Below are positions 1 to 7,738 of a stretch of DNA of 64,000 nt, in pieces. Source of the DNA: JBCBAP01 sp038532435 (lineage in GTDB: Bacteria > Pseudomonadota > Alphaproteobacteria > Rhodobacterales > Rhodobacteraceae); contig JBCBAP010000006.1 of NCBI GenBank assembly GCA_038532435.1, forward strand, positions 1 to 64,000. Direction: 5' to 3'. The notes beneath the pieces were generated by a model, which ran no database searches, was not told where the DNA came from, and was given only the letters and a program-made list of their open reading frames with translations. The position numbers and the translations under genes are program-made. The first letter of the stretch is position 1, and every line of letters starts with the position of its first letter.

Positions 1-131
1 CGCGAGGTCCCGACGCATGCGATCACGGGAGCGTTATCGCATTGCGCTTGTCACGTGGGATAATTGTTCCACTTTCACATCTGTGACGCCACGGGGCGCA
101 CCCGACAGATCGGAACCAGAGAGGAATATAC

Positions 132-626
132 ATGTTTCGTCGCAGCTTCATTGCCCTGACCACCGCCGTTTCCCTGCTTGTCGTTGCGGGCGCCGCCCAG
201 GCCGACGGTCATTCCAAAGATATCGTCGATACCGCCGTCGATGCGGGCTCCTTCAACACGCTCGTTGCCGCGGTTCAGGCGGCGGGCCTTGTCGACACGC
301 TCAAGGGGGACGGGCCGTTCACCGTCTTCGCACCCACGGACGAGGCTTTCGCCGCCCTGCCCGAAGGCACGGTCGAGACCCTGCTTCAGCCTGAGAACAA
401 GGATCAGCTCGTTTCGATCCTCACCTACCACGTGGTGCCGGGCAAGGTGATGTCCTCTGACCTCGCAGGTCAGGAAATCGCGGCGACGACCGTTGAAGGC
501 ACCCCGGTTGCGATCGACGGCACCGACGGGGTCACCGTGGACGGCGCGACCGTGGTCGCGGCGGACGTCGTTGCATCGAACGGTGTGATCCATGTGATCG
601 ATCAGGTCATCCTGCCGAATTCCTGA
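132..626 (+). CDS. Secreted fasciclin (FAS1) domain protein
   Basis: A 164-residue protein with an N-terminal signal peptide (about residues 1-24, hydrophobic core SLLVVAGAA, cleavage near AQA-DG). A single FAS1 domain fills the rest. Its two conserved family motifs are visible: H1 as FTVFAPTDEAFAAL, and H2 around the tail of the domain (SNGVIHVIDQVILP), with the central YHVVPGKV segment. FAS1 proteins are exported and are usually implicated in adhesion or matrix contact; the bacterial single-domain versions have no assigned reaction. An AGAGAGG-like purine run precedes the ATG. The gene is monocistronic, converges on clpB and shares a bidirectional terminator with it. Confidence 0.93.
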   Translation: MFRRSFIALTTAVSLLVVAGAAQADGHSKDIVDTAVDAGSFNTLVAAVQAAGLVDTLKGDGPFTVFAPTDEAFAALPEGTVETLLQPENKDQLVSILTYHVVPGKVMSSDLAGQEIAATTVEGTPVAIDGTDGVTVDGATVVAADVVASNGVIHVIDQVILPNS

Positions 627-650
627 GCCCGCGGGCTGTTGCACGAAAAG

Positions 651-683
651 AAAGGGCGGCCTCCCGGGGCCGCCCTTTGTTGT
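651..683. terminator. Bidirectional intrinsic terminator between the FAS1 gene and clpB
   Basis: A perfect 11-bp stem, AAAGGGCGGCC (651-661) with GGCCGCCCTTT (668-678), has a 6-nt loop and is followed by TGTTGTT-type sequence. The A/T ends of the stem supply a T-run on either strand. It lies in the 57-bp gap between two convergent stop codons, so it can serve both genes. Confidence 0.85.
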
Positions 684-3290
684 TCAGTGTACCGTCGCCT
701 GCTTCGGCTTCGCGACGCTTGCCCGGTCACCGAGGATCAGGCCATCCGGATCAGCGCTGACCGGGAGCGTGGTGCCGTCGTGCAGGTCCCCGCTCAACAG
801 CATCTCCGCCAGCGGGTCCTGCAGATGCTTCTGGATAACGCGCTTGAGCGGCCGCGCGCCATAGACCGGATCGTACCCCTTGTCCGCGAGCCAGGTGCGG
901 GCGGCGGCATCGAGGTCCAGCTCGATCTTGCGCGGGGCGAGCCGCTCCTCAAGGATGCCGAGCTGGATGTCGACGATCCCGTCCATATTGCCGCGGCTGA
1001 GCCGGTCAAAGAGGACGATCTCGTCGAGCCGGTTCAGGAACTCCGGCCGGAAATGAGCCCGGACCGCGTCCATCACGTCGCCCCGCACGGTGCTCGCATC
1101 CACACCCGGGGCGAGCCCAGACAGCGCCTGACTGCCAAGGTTCGATGTCAGGATGATGAGCGTGTTCTTGAAGTCCACAACCCGTCCCTGACCGTCGGTC
1201 AGACGCCCGTCATCGAGCACCTGCAGCAGCACGTTGAAGACGTCCTGGTGCGCCTTTTCGACCTCGTCGAACAGGATCACCTGATAGGGCCGACGGCGAA
1301 CCGCCTCGGTCAGCACGCCGCCTTCGTCGTAGCCCACGTAGCCGGGCGGGGCGCCGATCAGGCGGCTGACTGCATGCTTTTCCATGAACTCGGACATGTC
1401 GATCCGCACCATCGCACTGTCATCGTCAAAGAGAAATGACGCGAGCGCCTTCGTCAGCTCCGTCTTGCCGACGCCGGTTGGGCCGAGGAAGAGGAACGAG
1501 CCAAGCGGACGGTTCGGGTCGTTGAGGCCGGCCCGCGCGCGCCGGACAGCGTTGGACACAGCCTCGACCGCCTCGCGCTGGCCGATGACCCGCTCGCCCA
1601 GCGCATCCTCCATGCGCAGCAGCTTCTCCCGCTGGCCCTCGAGCAGGCGGTCCATGGGAATGCCGGTCCAGCGTTCCACGACGCTTGCCACATGCTCATC
1701 GGTCACGGCCTCCTCGACCATGACGTCGCCCTCGGCCTCCTCGGCTTCGATCAACCGCTTCTCCAGATCCGGGATCACGCCGTAGCTGAGCTCGCCCGCC
1801 TTCGCGAGGTTGCCGGTCCGCTTGGCCCCGTCGAGCTCGTTGCGGGCGCGGTCGAGTGCTTCCTTGAGGTCGCGCGCAGCGCCGAGCTTGTCCCGCTCCG
1901 CCTGCCATTGGGCGGTCATCTCCGCTGACTCTTCCATCAGCGCAGCAAGCTCCTGTTCGAGGGAGCTCAGACGCTCCTTCGAGGGCGCATCGGTTTCTTT
2001 CTTCAAAGCCTCCGCCTCGATCTGCTTTTGCAGGATGTCCCGGTCGAGCGTATCGAGCGCTTCGGGTTTCGAATCCGCCTCCATCCGCAGGCGGCTCGCC
2101 GCCTCATCCATCAGGTCGATGGCCTTGTCCGGCAGGAACCGGTCGGTGATGTAGCGGTTCGAAAGCGTCGCGGCAGCCACGAGCGCCCGGTCCGTGATGC
2201 GGATGCCGTGATGGACCTCGTACTTCTCCTTGATGCCCCGCAGGATGGAGATCGTGTCCGTCACCGTCGGCTCGGTGATCATCACCGGCTGGAACCGGCG
2301 GGCAAGGGCTGCGTCTTTTTCCACATGCTTGCGGTATTCATCGAGCGTGGTGGCGCCGACGCAGTGCAGCTCACCCCGCGCCAGCGCGGGTTTGAGCAGG
2401 TTGGCCGCGTCCATCGCACCATCCGCCTTTCCGCCGCCCACGAGAGTGTGCATCTCGTCGATGAAGAGGACGATGTCCCCGGCGGCGGAGGTCACTTCGT
2501 TCAGGACCGCCTTCAGGCGCTCCTCGAATTCGCCGCGATACTTCGCACCCGCGATCAGAGCCCCCATGTCGAGCGCCATGAGCTGCTTGTCCATCAGGCT
2601 GTCGGGCACATCCCGGTTGACGATGCGCAGGGCGAGACCTTCCGCAATCGCGGTCTTGCCGACACCCGGTTCCCCGATCAGGACCGGGTTGTTCTTCGTC
2701 CGGCGGCTGAGGACCTGGATCGCACGACGGATCTCCTCATCGCGACCGATGATCGGGTCGATCTTGCCCTCGCGGGCTGCTTCGGTCAGGTCGCGCGCAA
2801 ATTTCTTGAGAGCATCATATCCCTCTTCGGCGGACGCAGTATCCGCCGTACGTCCCTTGCGGATGTCGTTGATTGCTTCGTTCAGACTTTGGGCGGAGAC
2901 GCCCGCGGCCTCGAGCGCTGCCTTCGCATCAGACTTCACGATTGCAAGCGCGGTGAGCAGACGCTCCGCGGGCACATAGCTGTCCCCGGCCTTTGTTGCG
3001 ATCTTCTCCGCCTCGGCGAGAACCTTCGCGGTCTGCCCATCCATGTAGAGAGAACTCGCATCGCCGGAGACCTTCGCGATCTTGGCCAAACCGCGGTCGA
3101 CCTCGCCCAACGCGACAGCGGGATCCCCGCCCGCGCGCTTGATCAGGTTCGCGGCGAACCCCTGCGCGTCATCCAGCAATGCCTTGAGAATATGATCAGG
3201 GAGGAAGCGCTGATGCTCCTCCCGCAGCGCGATGGTCTGTGCGGATTGCACGAAGCCGCGCGCCCGCTCGGTGAACTTGTCGAAGTTCAT
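684..3290 (-). CDS. clpB: ATP-dependent disaggregase ClpB
   Basis: An 868-residue Hsp100 chaperone of normal family length. It threads aggregated protein through a hexameric ring in the cytoplasm, working with DnaK. The order is Clp_N repeat domain (about 1-145), first AAA+ domain with Walker A GEPGVGKT at 206-213 and Walker B VLFIDEMH, a coiled-coil middle domain (about 400-525) that defines ClpB as against ClpA/ClpC, a second AAA+ domain with GPTGVGKT and ILFDEVEKAH, and the C-terminal D2-small domain. There is no ClpP-binding IGF/L loop, which is expected for ClpB. A purine-rich AAGAGGAAGACAGGC leader precedes the ATG. A convincing RpoH-type promoter lies about 105 bp upstream. The gene is transcribed alone. 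Confidence 0.98.
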   Translation of the reverse strand: MNFDKFTERARGFVQSAQTIALREEHQRFLPDHILKALLDDAQGFAANLIKRAGGDPAVALGEVDRGLAKIAKVSGDASSLYMDGQTAKVLAEAEKIATKAGDSYVPAERLLTALAIVKSDAKAALEAAGVSAQSLNEAINDIRKGRTADTASAEEGYDALKKFARDLTEAAREGKIDPIIGRDEEIRRAIQVLSRRTKNNPVLIGEPGVGKTAIAEGLALRIVNRDVPDSLMDKQLMALDMGALIAGAKYRGEFEERLKAVLNEVTSAAGDIVLFIDEMHTLVGGGKADGAMDAANLLKPALARGELHCVGATTLDEYRKHVEKDAALARRFQPVMITEPTVTDTISILRGIKEKYEVHHGIRITDRALVAAATLSNRYITDRFLPDKAIDLMDEAASRLRMEADSKPEALDTLDRDILQKQIEAEALKKETDAPSKERLSSLEQELAALMEESAEMTAQWQAERDKLGAARDLKEALDRARNELDGAKRTGNLAKAGELSYGVIPDLEKRLIEAEEAEGDVMVEEAVTDEHVASVVERWTGIPMDRLLEGQREKLLRMEDALGERVIGQREAVEAVSNAVRRARAGLNDPNRPLGSFLFLGPTGVGKTELTKALASFLFDDDSAMVRIDMSEFMEKHAVSRLIGAPPGYVGYDEGGVLTEAVRRRPYQVILFDEVEKAHQDVFNVLLQVLDDGRLTDGQGRVVDFKNTLIILTSNLGSQALSGLAPGVDASTVRGDVMDAVRAHFRPEFLNRLDEIVLFDRLSRGNMDGIVDIQLGILEERLAPRKIELDLDAAARTWLADKGYDPVYGARPLKRVIQKHLQDPLAEMLLSGDLHDGTTLPVSADPDGLILGDRASVAKPKQATVH

Positions 3291-3395
3291 GCCTGTCTTC
3301 CTCTTTTAGCGCCACTGCCTGCGGCGCCCTGACGGCACGCCCTTCGCATGGCCTGTGATCGGCACGCCCGGCCGGGCCGCGCCTTGTTCACCGAC

Positions 3396-3427
3396 TATGT
3401 GGGGTAGCAGCCGCCCGGCCTCAAGGG
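3396..3427 (-). promoter_or_regulatory. Heat-shock (sigma-32/RpoH type) promoter for clpB
   Basis: Read on the minus strand, a -35 element CCCTTGAGG (3427-3419) is separated by 14 nt from a -10 element CCCCACATA (3404-3396). This fits the known sigma-32 consensus (CCCTTGAA, 13-14 nt, CCCCATATA) closely, including the unusually short spacer and the C-run before the -10. Transcription would start near 3389, leaving a leader of about 100 nt before clpB. Confidence 0.75.
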
Positions 3428-3446
3428 CAGGGCGGCCTTGATCAGG

Positions 3447-4274
3447 TCAGCCCCGGCGGCGGCGCAGCGCCCCCATCAGGATAAGAGCACCCGCCAGCAT
3501 CGGTGCCGCAGCAGGCAGCGGGACCGCCGCGATCTCGATCCGCGCAACACCGAAACCAGACGGATCCGACATGAAATCTGTCAGCGCAGGATCGAGAAGA
3601 CCGACCGGCGTCGTGATCGCGTTGTTGAGACCGAAATCGAGCGTCGAGGCGAGCTGGATTTTGTCGGACGTCACGGTCCCACCGGTCGCTGGAACGGACG
3701 GCGAGGCCCCGTCCACGAGCGCGACAAACGCCGCACCGTCGTTAAGATCATTTGCCTCGGTTCCCGCGTCATAGAGGTCGAGACCGGTCAGAATGATCGT
3801 CTGATCGCCCAGATAGTTCCCCGCCGCGTCGATGATTTCCAGCGCATCGTCATTGCCGAGGAACGTGTCGTTCGACGGCACGAGCATGGAGAGGAAGGTA
3901 AAGAACCTCTGGGAGGGTTCGGTCAGATGCAGAAACGCGGTCGTCGTCTCCCCCGGATCGATGGTGCCGACACCATTGGCCGGTGCGGCGATCACCGTGG
4001 CGGTTGAGTTGGGATCGTCCGCCAGCCTCTCGACGGGCAAGCCGCCCGGGTCGCCAAGCTCGGCAATCAATTCGACGCCCGCGCTGGCATCGTCCCCGAC
4101 ATCGAAGGCATCGAAGCTGCCATCGTGCGCCGCCGAATAGACCGGCGTGAGAGAAAAGCCGCCGATCGACGCCGTGTTCGTGATCGTGATCTTAAGGGAT
4201 GCAGCGCTCGCCATCGATGCGGCGGCGAGGCCGATTGCAAGTGTCAGTGCTGTAACGAGGGTCGTGTGTCCCAT
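3447..4274 (-). CDS. Spondin-domain exported protein with VPLPA-CTERM anchor
   Basis: A 275-residue exported protein. It has a signal peptide (about 1-25, ALTLAIGLAAASMASAA) and a body resembling the spondin N-terminal fold: LKITITNTASIGGFSLTPV at the start, with FHDG-like and FFTFLSMLVPSNDTFLG segments. The C-terminal 25 residues are a VPLPA signature (251-255), a hydrophobic helix and a terminal RRRR cluster. That is the VPLPA-CTERM sorting signal common in Rhodobacterales, related to PEP-CTERM and thought to be processed by an exosortase-like enzyme, none of which is in this window. The likely fate is surface or matrix display. AGGAGG lies just upstream of the ATG. It is divergent from pyrF. 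Confidence 0.85.
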   Translation of the reverse strand: MGHTTLVTALTLAIGLAAASMASAASLKITITNTASIGGFSLTPVYSAAHDGSFDAFDVGDDASAGVELIAELGDPGGLPVERLADDPNSTATVIAAPANGVGTIDPGETTTAFLHLTEPSQRFFTFLSMLVPSNDTFLGNDDALEIIDAAGNYLGDQTIILTGLDLYDAGTEANDLNDGAAFVALVDGASPSVPATGGTVTSDKIQLASTLDFGLNNAITTPVGLLDPALTDFMSDPSGFGVARIEIAAVPLPAAAPMLAGALILMGALRRRRG

Positions 4275-4497
4275 GAAAACCTCCTAAGGACGATACAAGA
4301 CTCGGCCCGCGGATCAGGACGGGCCAAGGAAGTCATTGCAACCGGCGGTCGAAACTCAAAAACACGACTCTTCCCATCAGCGTGAGAACATGTTGAACGC
4401 TAAAACAGGAGATTTTCGTTGACACGGGGTGTGCGCCCTTGCGCCCGCCGCGCCCCCGCGTCATGACGTCCTCAACGCCAGTGAAAAAGGAACGCCA

Positions 4498-5187
4498 ATG
4501 TCCGATGACCGCCTGATCGTCGCCCTCGATGTTCCCAACGCGATTGCGGGGCTCGAGCTTGCCGGGCGGCTGGGCGACGCTGTCAGCTTCTACAAGATAG
4601 GGCTAGGCATGCTCACCGGTGGCGGGTTGGCGCTCGCCAACGAGCTCAAAGATGAGCATGGCAAACGCATCTTCCTCGACATGAAGCTCTTCGACATCGG
4701 GGCGACCGTGGAGGCGGCCGTGCGCGGGCTGACCCAGTTCGACCTCGACTTCCTGACAGTCCACGGCGATCCAAATGTGGTCCGCGCGGCGGGGGAAGGA
4801 AGGGGCGCGCGGGGAACCCGGATCCTCGCCGTGACGCTGCTGACTTCCGTTGACCGCAGCGACTTGGACGCAGGGCTTATCAAGCCCGGTTCTGTCGAGG
4901 AACTGGTGATCGAACGGGCGGCGAAGGCGTTCGAGGCCGGGGCGGACGGTGTTATCGCCTCCCCCAACGAGGCCGCCGCGATCCGTGCACTACCGGAAGC
5001 CGAGGGCAAACTGATCGTGACGCCCGGAGTTCGACCGGCAGGCGCCGATGTTGGAGATCAGAAGCGGATCGCAACGCCCGCGCAGGCACTCCGCGAGGGC
5101 GCCGATCATATCGTTGTCGGGCGGCCCATCAATGCGGCACCGGATCCGGTCGCGGCGGCTCAGGCGATCCTCGCGGAAATCGCCTGA
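4498..5187 (+). CDS. pyrF: Orotidine 5'-phosphate decarboxylase
   Basis: A 229-residue TIM-barrel enzyme that decarboxylates OMP to UMP, the last step of de novo pyrimidine synthesis. The diagnostic catalytic segment FLDMKLFDIGATV (the D-x-K-x-x-D array) is present, as are the N-terminal IVALDVPN strand and the phosphate-binding VTPGVRP and HIVVGRPI segments. The reading frame is open further upstream, but the start at 4498 is preferred: AAGGA (4487-4491) lies 6 nt upstream and the protein then begins MSDDRLIVALD, as in homologues. It is followed after 57 bp by dinB on the same strand, so the two may be cotranscribed. A TTGACA box at 4419-4424 lacks an obvious -10 partner. Confidence 0.96.
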   Translation: MSDDRLIVALDVPNAIAGLELAGRLGDAVSFYKIGLGMLTGGGLALANELKDEHGKRIFLDMKLFDIGATVEAAVRGLTQFDLDFLTVHGDPNVVRAAGEGRGARGTRILAVTLLTSVDRSDLDAGLIKPGSVEELVIERAAKAFEAGADGVIASPNEAAAIRALPEAEGKLIVTPGVRPAGADVGDQKRIATPAQALREGADHIVVGRPINAAPDPVAAAQAILAEIA

Positions 5188-5244
5188 CCGGGCGCCGCAA
5201 CGGCCCTGTCCCGACACCCGGGGACCCGGTAAGATCGGGCCGTC

Positions 5245-6501
5245 ATGACCCAGTCCCTCTGCCGCAGCTGCTTGCACCTTTTCGATGGAGCCGGACGTTG
5301 CCCGTCCTGCGGCGGGCCGATGGTTGTGACCCACGATGAACTGACGAGCCTCTCGATCGCGCACATGGATTGCGATGCCTTCTACGCGTCCGTTGAGAAG
5401 CGCGACCAACCGGAGCTGGCTGACAAACCTGTAATAATAGGGGGCGGACGGCGCGGTGTCGTCTCGACCGCGTGCTACGTCGCGCGGATCCGCGGCGTTC
5501 GCTCCGCGATGCCCATGTTCAAGGCTCTGGAGCTTTGTCCGGACGCAGTTGTCGTCCGACCGCGCATGGATGTCTACGTGGACGTCTCCCGCCAGATCCG
5601 GGCAAAGATGGAGCGACTCACCCCGCTCATCCAGCCGCTTTCGCTCGACGAAGCATTCCTCGACCTTTCGGGGACCGAACGCCTGCACGGCGCGCCGCCG
5701 GCGGTCCTTCTCGCCGAACTGCTCCGCGATATCGAGCGGGATATCGGCGTAACCGCCTCGGTCGGCCTTAGCCATAACAAGTTCCTGGCGAAAGTTGCCT
5801 CCGACCTCGACAAACCGAAGGGGTTTTCCGTCATTGGACGGGCGGAAACGGACGCGTTCCTCGAAACCCAGCCGATCTCCATCATCTGGGGGGTGGGTGT
5901 GGCGATGCGGGAGCGTCTCGCCCGGGACGGCATCCGCATGATCTCCGACGTGCGGCGCTATGAGGAGACGGACCTGCTCTCCCGCTACGGCAGCATGGGC
6001 TCTCACATCTGGCGCCTGTCCCACGGCCTGGACCGGCGCGCCGTGTCCAACCGGGAACCGGTGAAGAGCATTTCCAACGAGACGACGTTCAACGAAGACA
6101 TCGACAGTCCCGAGCTGCTGGACGGCTACCTCTGGCGTCTGTCGGTGAAGGTGTCGGACCGGGCCAAGGCAAAGGACCTCGCCGGATACACGGTCGGCCT
6201 GAAACTCAAACGCGCCAACTTCAAGGTGCTCTCGCGTCAGGTACGCCTGTCGAGTGCAACGCAGATGTCGGATGTGATCTATGGCCAGGCCCGGGCGCTC
6301 CTCGATCGGGAACGCGGGGCCGGGCCGTTCCGCCTGATCGGGGTTGCGCTGCGGCAACTGGTGGACGTCAAGGGACAGGAGGAACCGGACGACCTGCTGG
6401 ATCCCAACGCCAGAAAGCGCTTCGCCGCCGAAAGGGCCGCCGACTCCATCCGTGAACGGTTCGGCACGGAGGCGATCAAGAAGGGCAGATCGCTACGTTA
6501 G
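5245..6501 (+). CDS. dinB: DNA polymerase IV (Y-family) with N-terminal zinc ribbon
   Basis: A 418-residue translesion polymerase. Catalytic acidic residues lie in HMDCDAFYASVEKRD (Asp42, Asp44) and in LSLDEAFLDLS (Asp135, Glu136). A little-finger domain follows, with LKLKRANFKVLSRQ typical of DinB. Compared with the E. coli enzyme there are about 34 extra N-terminal residues. These contain four cysteines in a C-x2-C-x9-C-x2-C pattern (Cys6, 9, 19, 22), a probable zinc ribbon also seen in other alphaproteobacterial DinB proteins. The C-terminus ends in a basic run rather than a clear QxLF-type clamp motif, so any clamp contact cannot be assigned here. No LexA box is recognised upstream. Confidence 0.95.
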   Translation: MTQSLCRSCLHLFDGAGRCPSCGGPMVVTHDELTSLSIAHMDCDAFYASVEKRDQPELADKPVIIGGGRRGVVSTACYVARIRGVRSAMPMFKALELCPDAVVVRPRMDVYVDVSRQIRAKMERLTPLIQPLSLDEAFLDLSGTERLHGAPPAVLLAELLRDIERDIGVTASVGLSHNKFLAKVASDLDKPKGFSVIGRAETDAFLETQPISIIWGVGVAMRERLARDGIRMISDVRRYEETDLLSRYGSMGSHIWRLSHGLDRRAVSNREPVKSISNETTFNEDIDSPELLDGYLWRLSVKVSDRAKAKDLAGYTVGLKLKRANFKVLSRQVRLSSATQMSDVIYGQARALLDRERGAGPFRLIGVALRQLVDVKGQEEPDDLLDPNARKRFAAERAADSIRERFGTEAIKKGRSLR

Positions 6502-6651
6502 TCCCATTGTGCAACGCACCAAAGGGTATCGAAACGGGTATCAAATCGTGTGGATTTTCACACATTAATGACTTCGAGATAGGCATATCGCTCAAAAAAC
6601 ATCCGAATGTGCGTGGATTCGGCAATTTTGATCAAGTGGTACACATTTCTC

Positions 6652-6679
6652 TTGCGCTATGTGCGATGCAACATATACT
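6652..6679 (+). promoter_or_regulatory. Sigma-70-type promoter of the candidate sRNA
   Basis: TTGCGC (6652-6657), a 16-nt spacer and TATACT (6674-6679) form a strong orphan promoter. No open reading frame follows. The predicted start near 6686 leads in about 80 nt to an intrinsic terminator. Confidence 0.65.
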
Positions 6680-6685
6680 CGGATC

Positions 6686-6768
6686 TGCAGTGTTTCGGCA
6701 TTGCTGCCCTTCATGGGCGTTTCCTCCCTAGACTTGGGCCGCGTCAGGTGACGCGGCCTTTTTTTTTG
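6686..6768 (+). ncRNA. Candidate trans-acting small RNA with anti-Shine-Dalgarno motif
   Basis: A short transcription unit between dinB and the convergent amidohydrolase gene. It has its own promoter, no reading frame, a small hairpin (GCCC 6706-6709 with GGGC 6715-6718), an unpaired pyrimidine stretch containing CCTCCC (6723-6728), and a strong terminator hairpin with nine or more T. A CCTCCC or CUCCC loop between hairpins is the hallmark of Hfq-dependent alphaproteobacterial sRNAs that block ribosome-binding sites, such as the AbcR/ar15 family. The resemblance is in layout only; family membership is inferred and could be wrong. Exact ends are estimated. Confidence 0.55.
6737..6768 (+). terminator. 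Intrinsic terminator of the candidate sRNA
   Basis: GGCCGCGTC (6737-6745) pairs perfectly with GACGCGGCC (6750-6758) around a 4-nt loop, followed by an uninterrupted T-run from 6759. It would also stop read-through from dinB. Confidence 0.9.
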
Positions 6769-6789
6769 GTTTGAGCCCGGGAGGTTGGC

Positions 6790-7659
6790 CTACTCGGCAG
6801 CCATGGGGAGGGCGTCGGGGTGAAGTTGCGACAGCTCGCCGACGACCTCGATCAGTCTGGTGCGCACATCATCGAAATCCGCGCTCCGCTCGATCCGCTT
6901 TTCGTCCATGTAGAGCGACCGGTCGACCTCGATCTGAAGCGCGTGCACCTGCGCCTCGGGCCGACCGTAATGGGAGGTAATGTAGCCCCCGGCGAAGGGG
7001 GTGTTGCGCGCCACGCGGAACCCCGCCCGCTCGAACGCGCGGGCGGCGGCATCGGCGATCCAGCCGGAGCAAGAAGCGCCGAACCGATCACCCAGCACCA
7101 CATCCGGCGTGCCCTGTGTCCGGGGGGTCTGGGCCCGGACGGCATCGTGGGGCATGGAATGGCAGTCGAAGAGGACACAGGCCCCGAAATCGCGGACCGT
7201 GCCCGCGATCAACTGCGCGAGCTTACGATGATAAGGGTGATAGAACTGATCCAGCCGCTTTTGCGCCTCCACCATCGACATCTTGCCGGACCGGATCGCC
7301 CGGCCTTCAGACACGACCCGCGGGATGACGCCAAGCCCCGCGGCGAGACGCGGGTTCGTGCCCGACCGGGGTGCGACGGCGATGATCGCCGGATCAAGCT
7401 CCGTCTCAGCCCGGTTAAGATCGACATAGGCGCGTGGTGCGACTGCCTTCAGAAGCGGCGCGCCAAACCGGGGCGCAACAGCGAAGAGCTCGTCGACGAA
7501 CGCATCTTCGGAGGAGCGGAGCGTCTGCGCGTCGAGCAGGCTCTCGCGCAGAAATGCGCCCGTGTACCGCGCCCCGGAATGGGGCGAGTTGAACACGGCA
7601 GCACTCGTCTGCGGCGACGGGCCATCGAGGTGATATGCGCGAGGATGTGTCAGTCGCAT
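6790..7659 (-). CDS. N-formylglutamate amidohydrolase family protein
   Basis: A 289-residue metallohydrolase of the FGase family, which hydrolyses N-formyl-L-glutamate to formate and glutamate. Family motifs visible are VFNSPHSGARY near the start, YVDLNRAETELDP, LFDCHSMP in the middle and LQIEVDRSLYMDE near the end, which together carry the metal ligands. The frame continues upstream through the end of hrpB as a shadow, so the true start is one of two: ATG at 7659 (MRLTHPRAYHL, used here) or ATG at 7686 (MSKGHRTREMRL). Neither has a well-spaced ribosome site, although AAGGGA lies 15 nt before the first. No hut genes adjoin it, so a role in histidine degradation cannot be argued from context. 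It is downstream of hrpB on the same strand. Confidence 0.85.
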   Translation of the reverse strand: MRLTHPRAYHLDGPSPQTSAAVFNSPHSGARYTGAFLRESLLDAQTLRSSEDAFVDELFAVAPRFGAPLLKAVAPRAYVDLNRAETELDPAIIAVAPRSGTNPRLAAGLGVIPRVVSEGRAIRSGKMSMVEAQKRLDQFYHPYHRKLAQLIAGTVRDFGACVLFDCHSMPHDAVRAQTPRTQGTPDVVLGDRFGASCSGWIADAAARAFERAGFRVARNTPFAGGYITSHYGRPEAQVHALQIEVDRSLYMDEKRIERSADFDDVRTRLIEVVGELSQLHPDALPMAAE

Positions 7660-7738
7660 TTCCCGGGTTCTGTGTCCCTTGCTCATACCGTGCCAGCGAA
7701 AGCCTGTCGAAGGATTATGACCGGGACGGGGCGATGTC

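Noticed and set aside
4419..4447. TTGACA as a pyrF promoter
   Set aside because: The -35 is perfect, but the sequence 16-18 bp downstream is GC-rich (CGCCCG) with no -10 resemblance, so it is not called as a feature.
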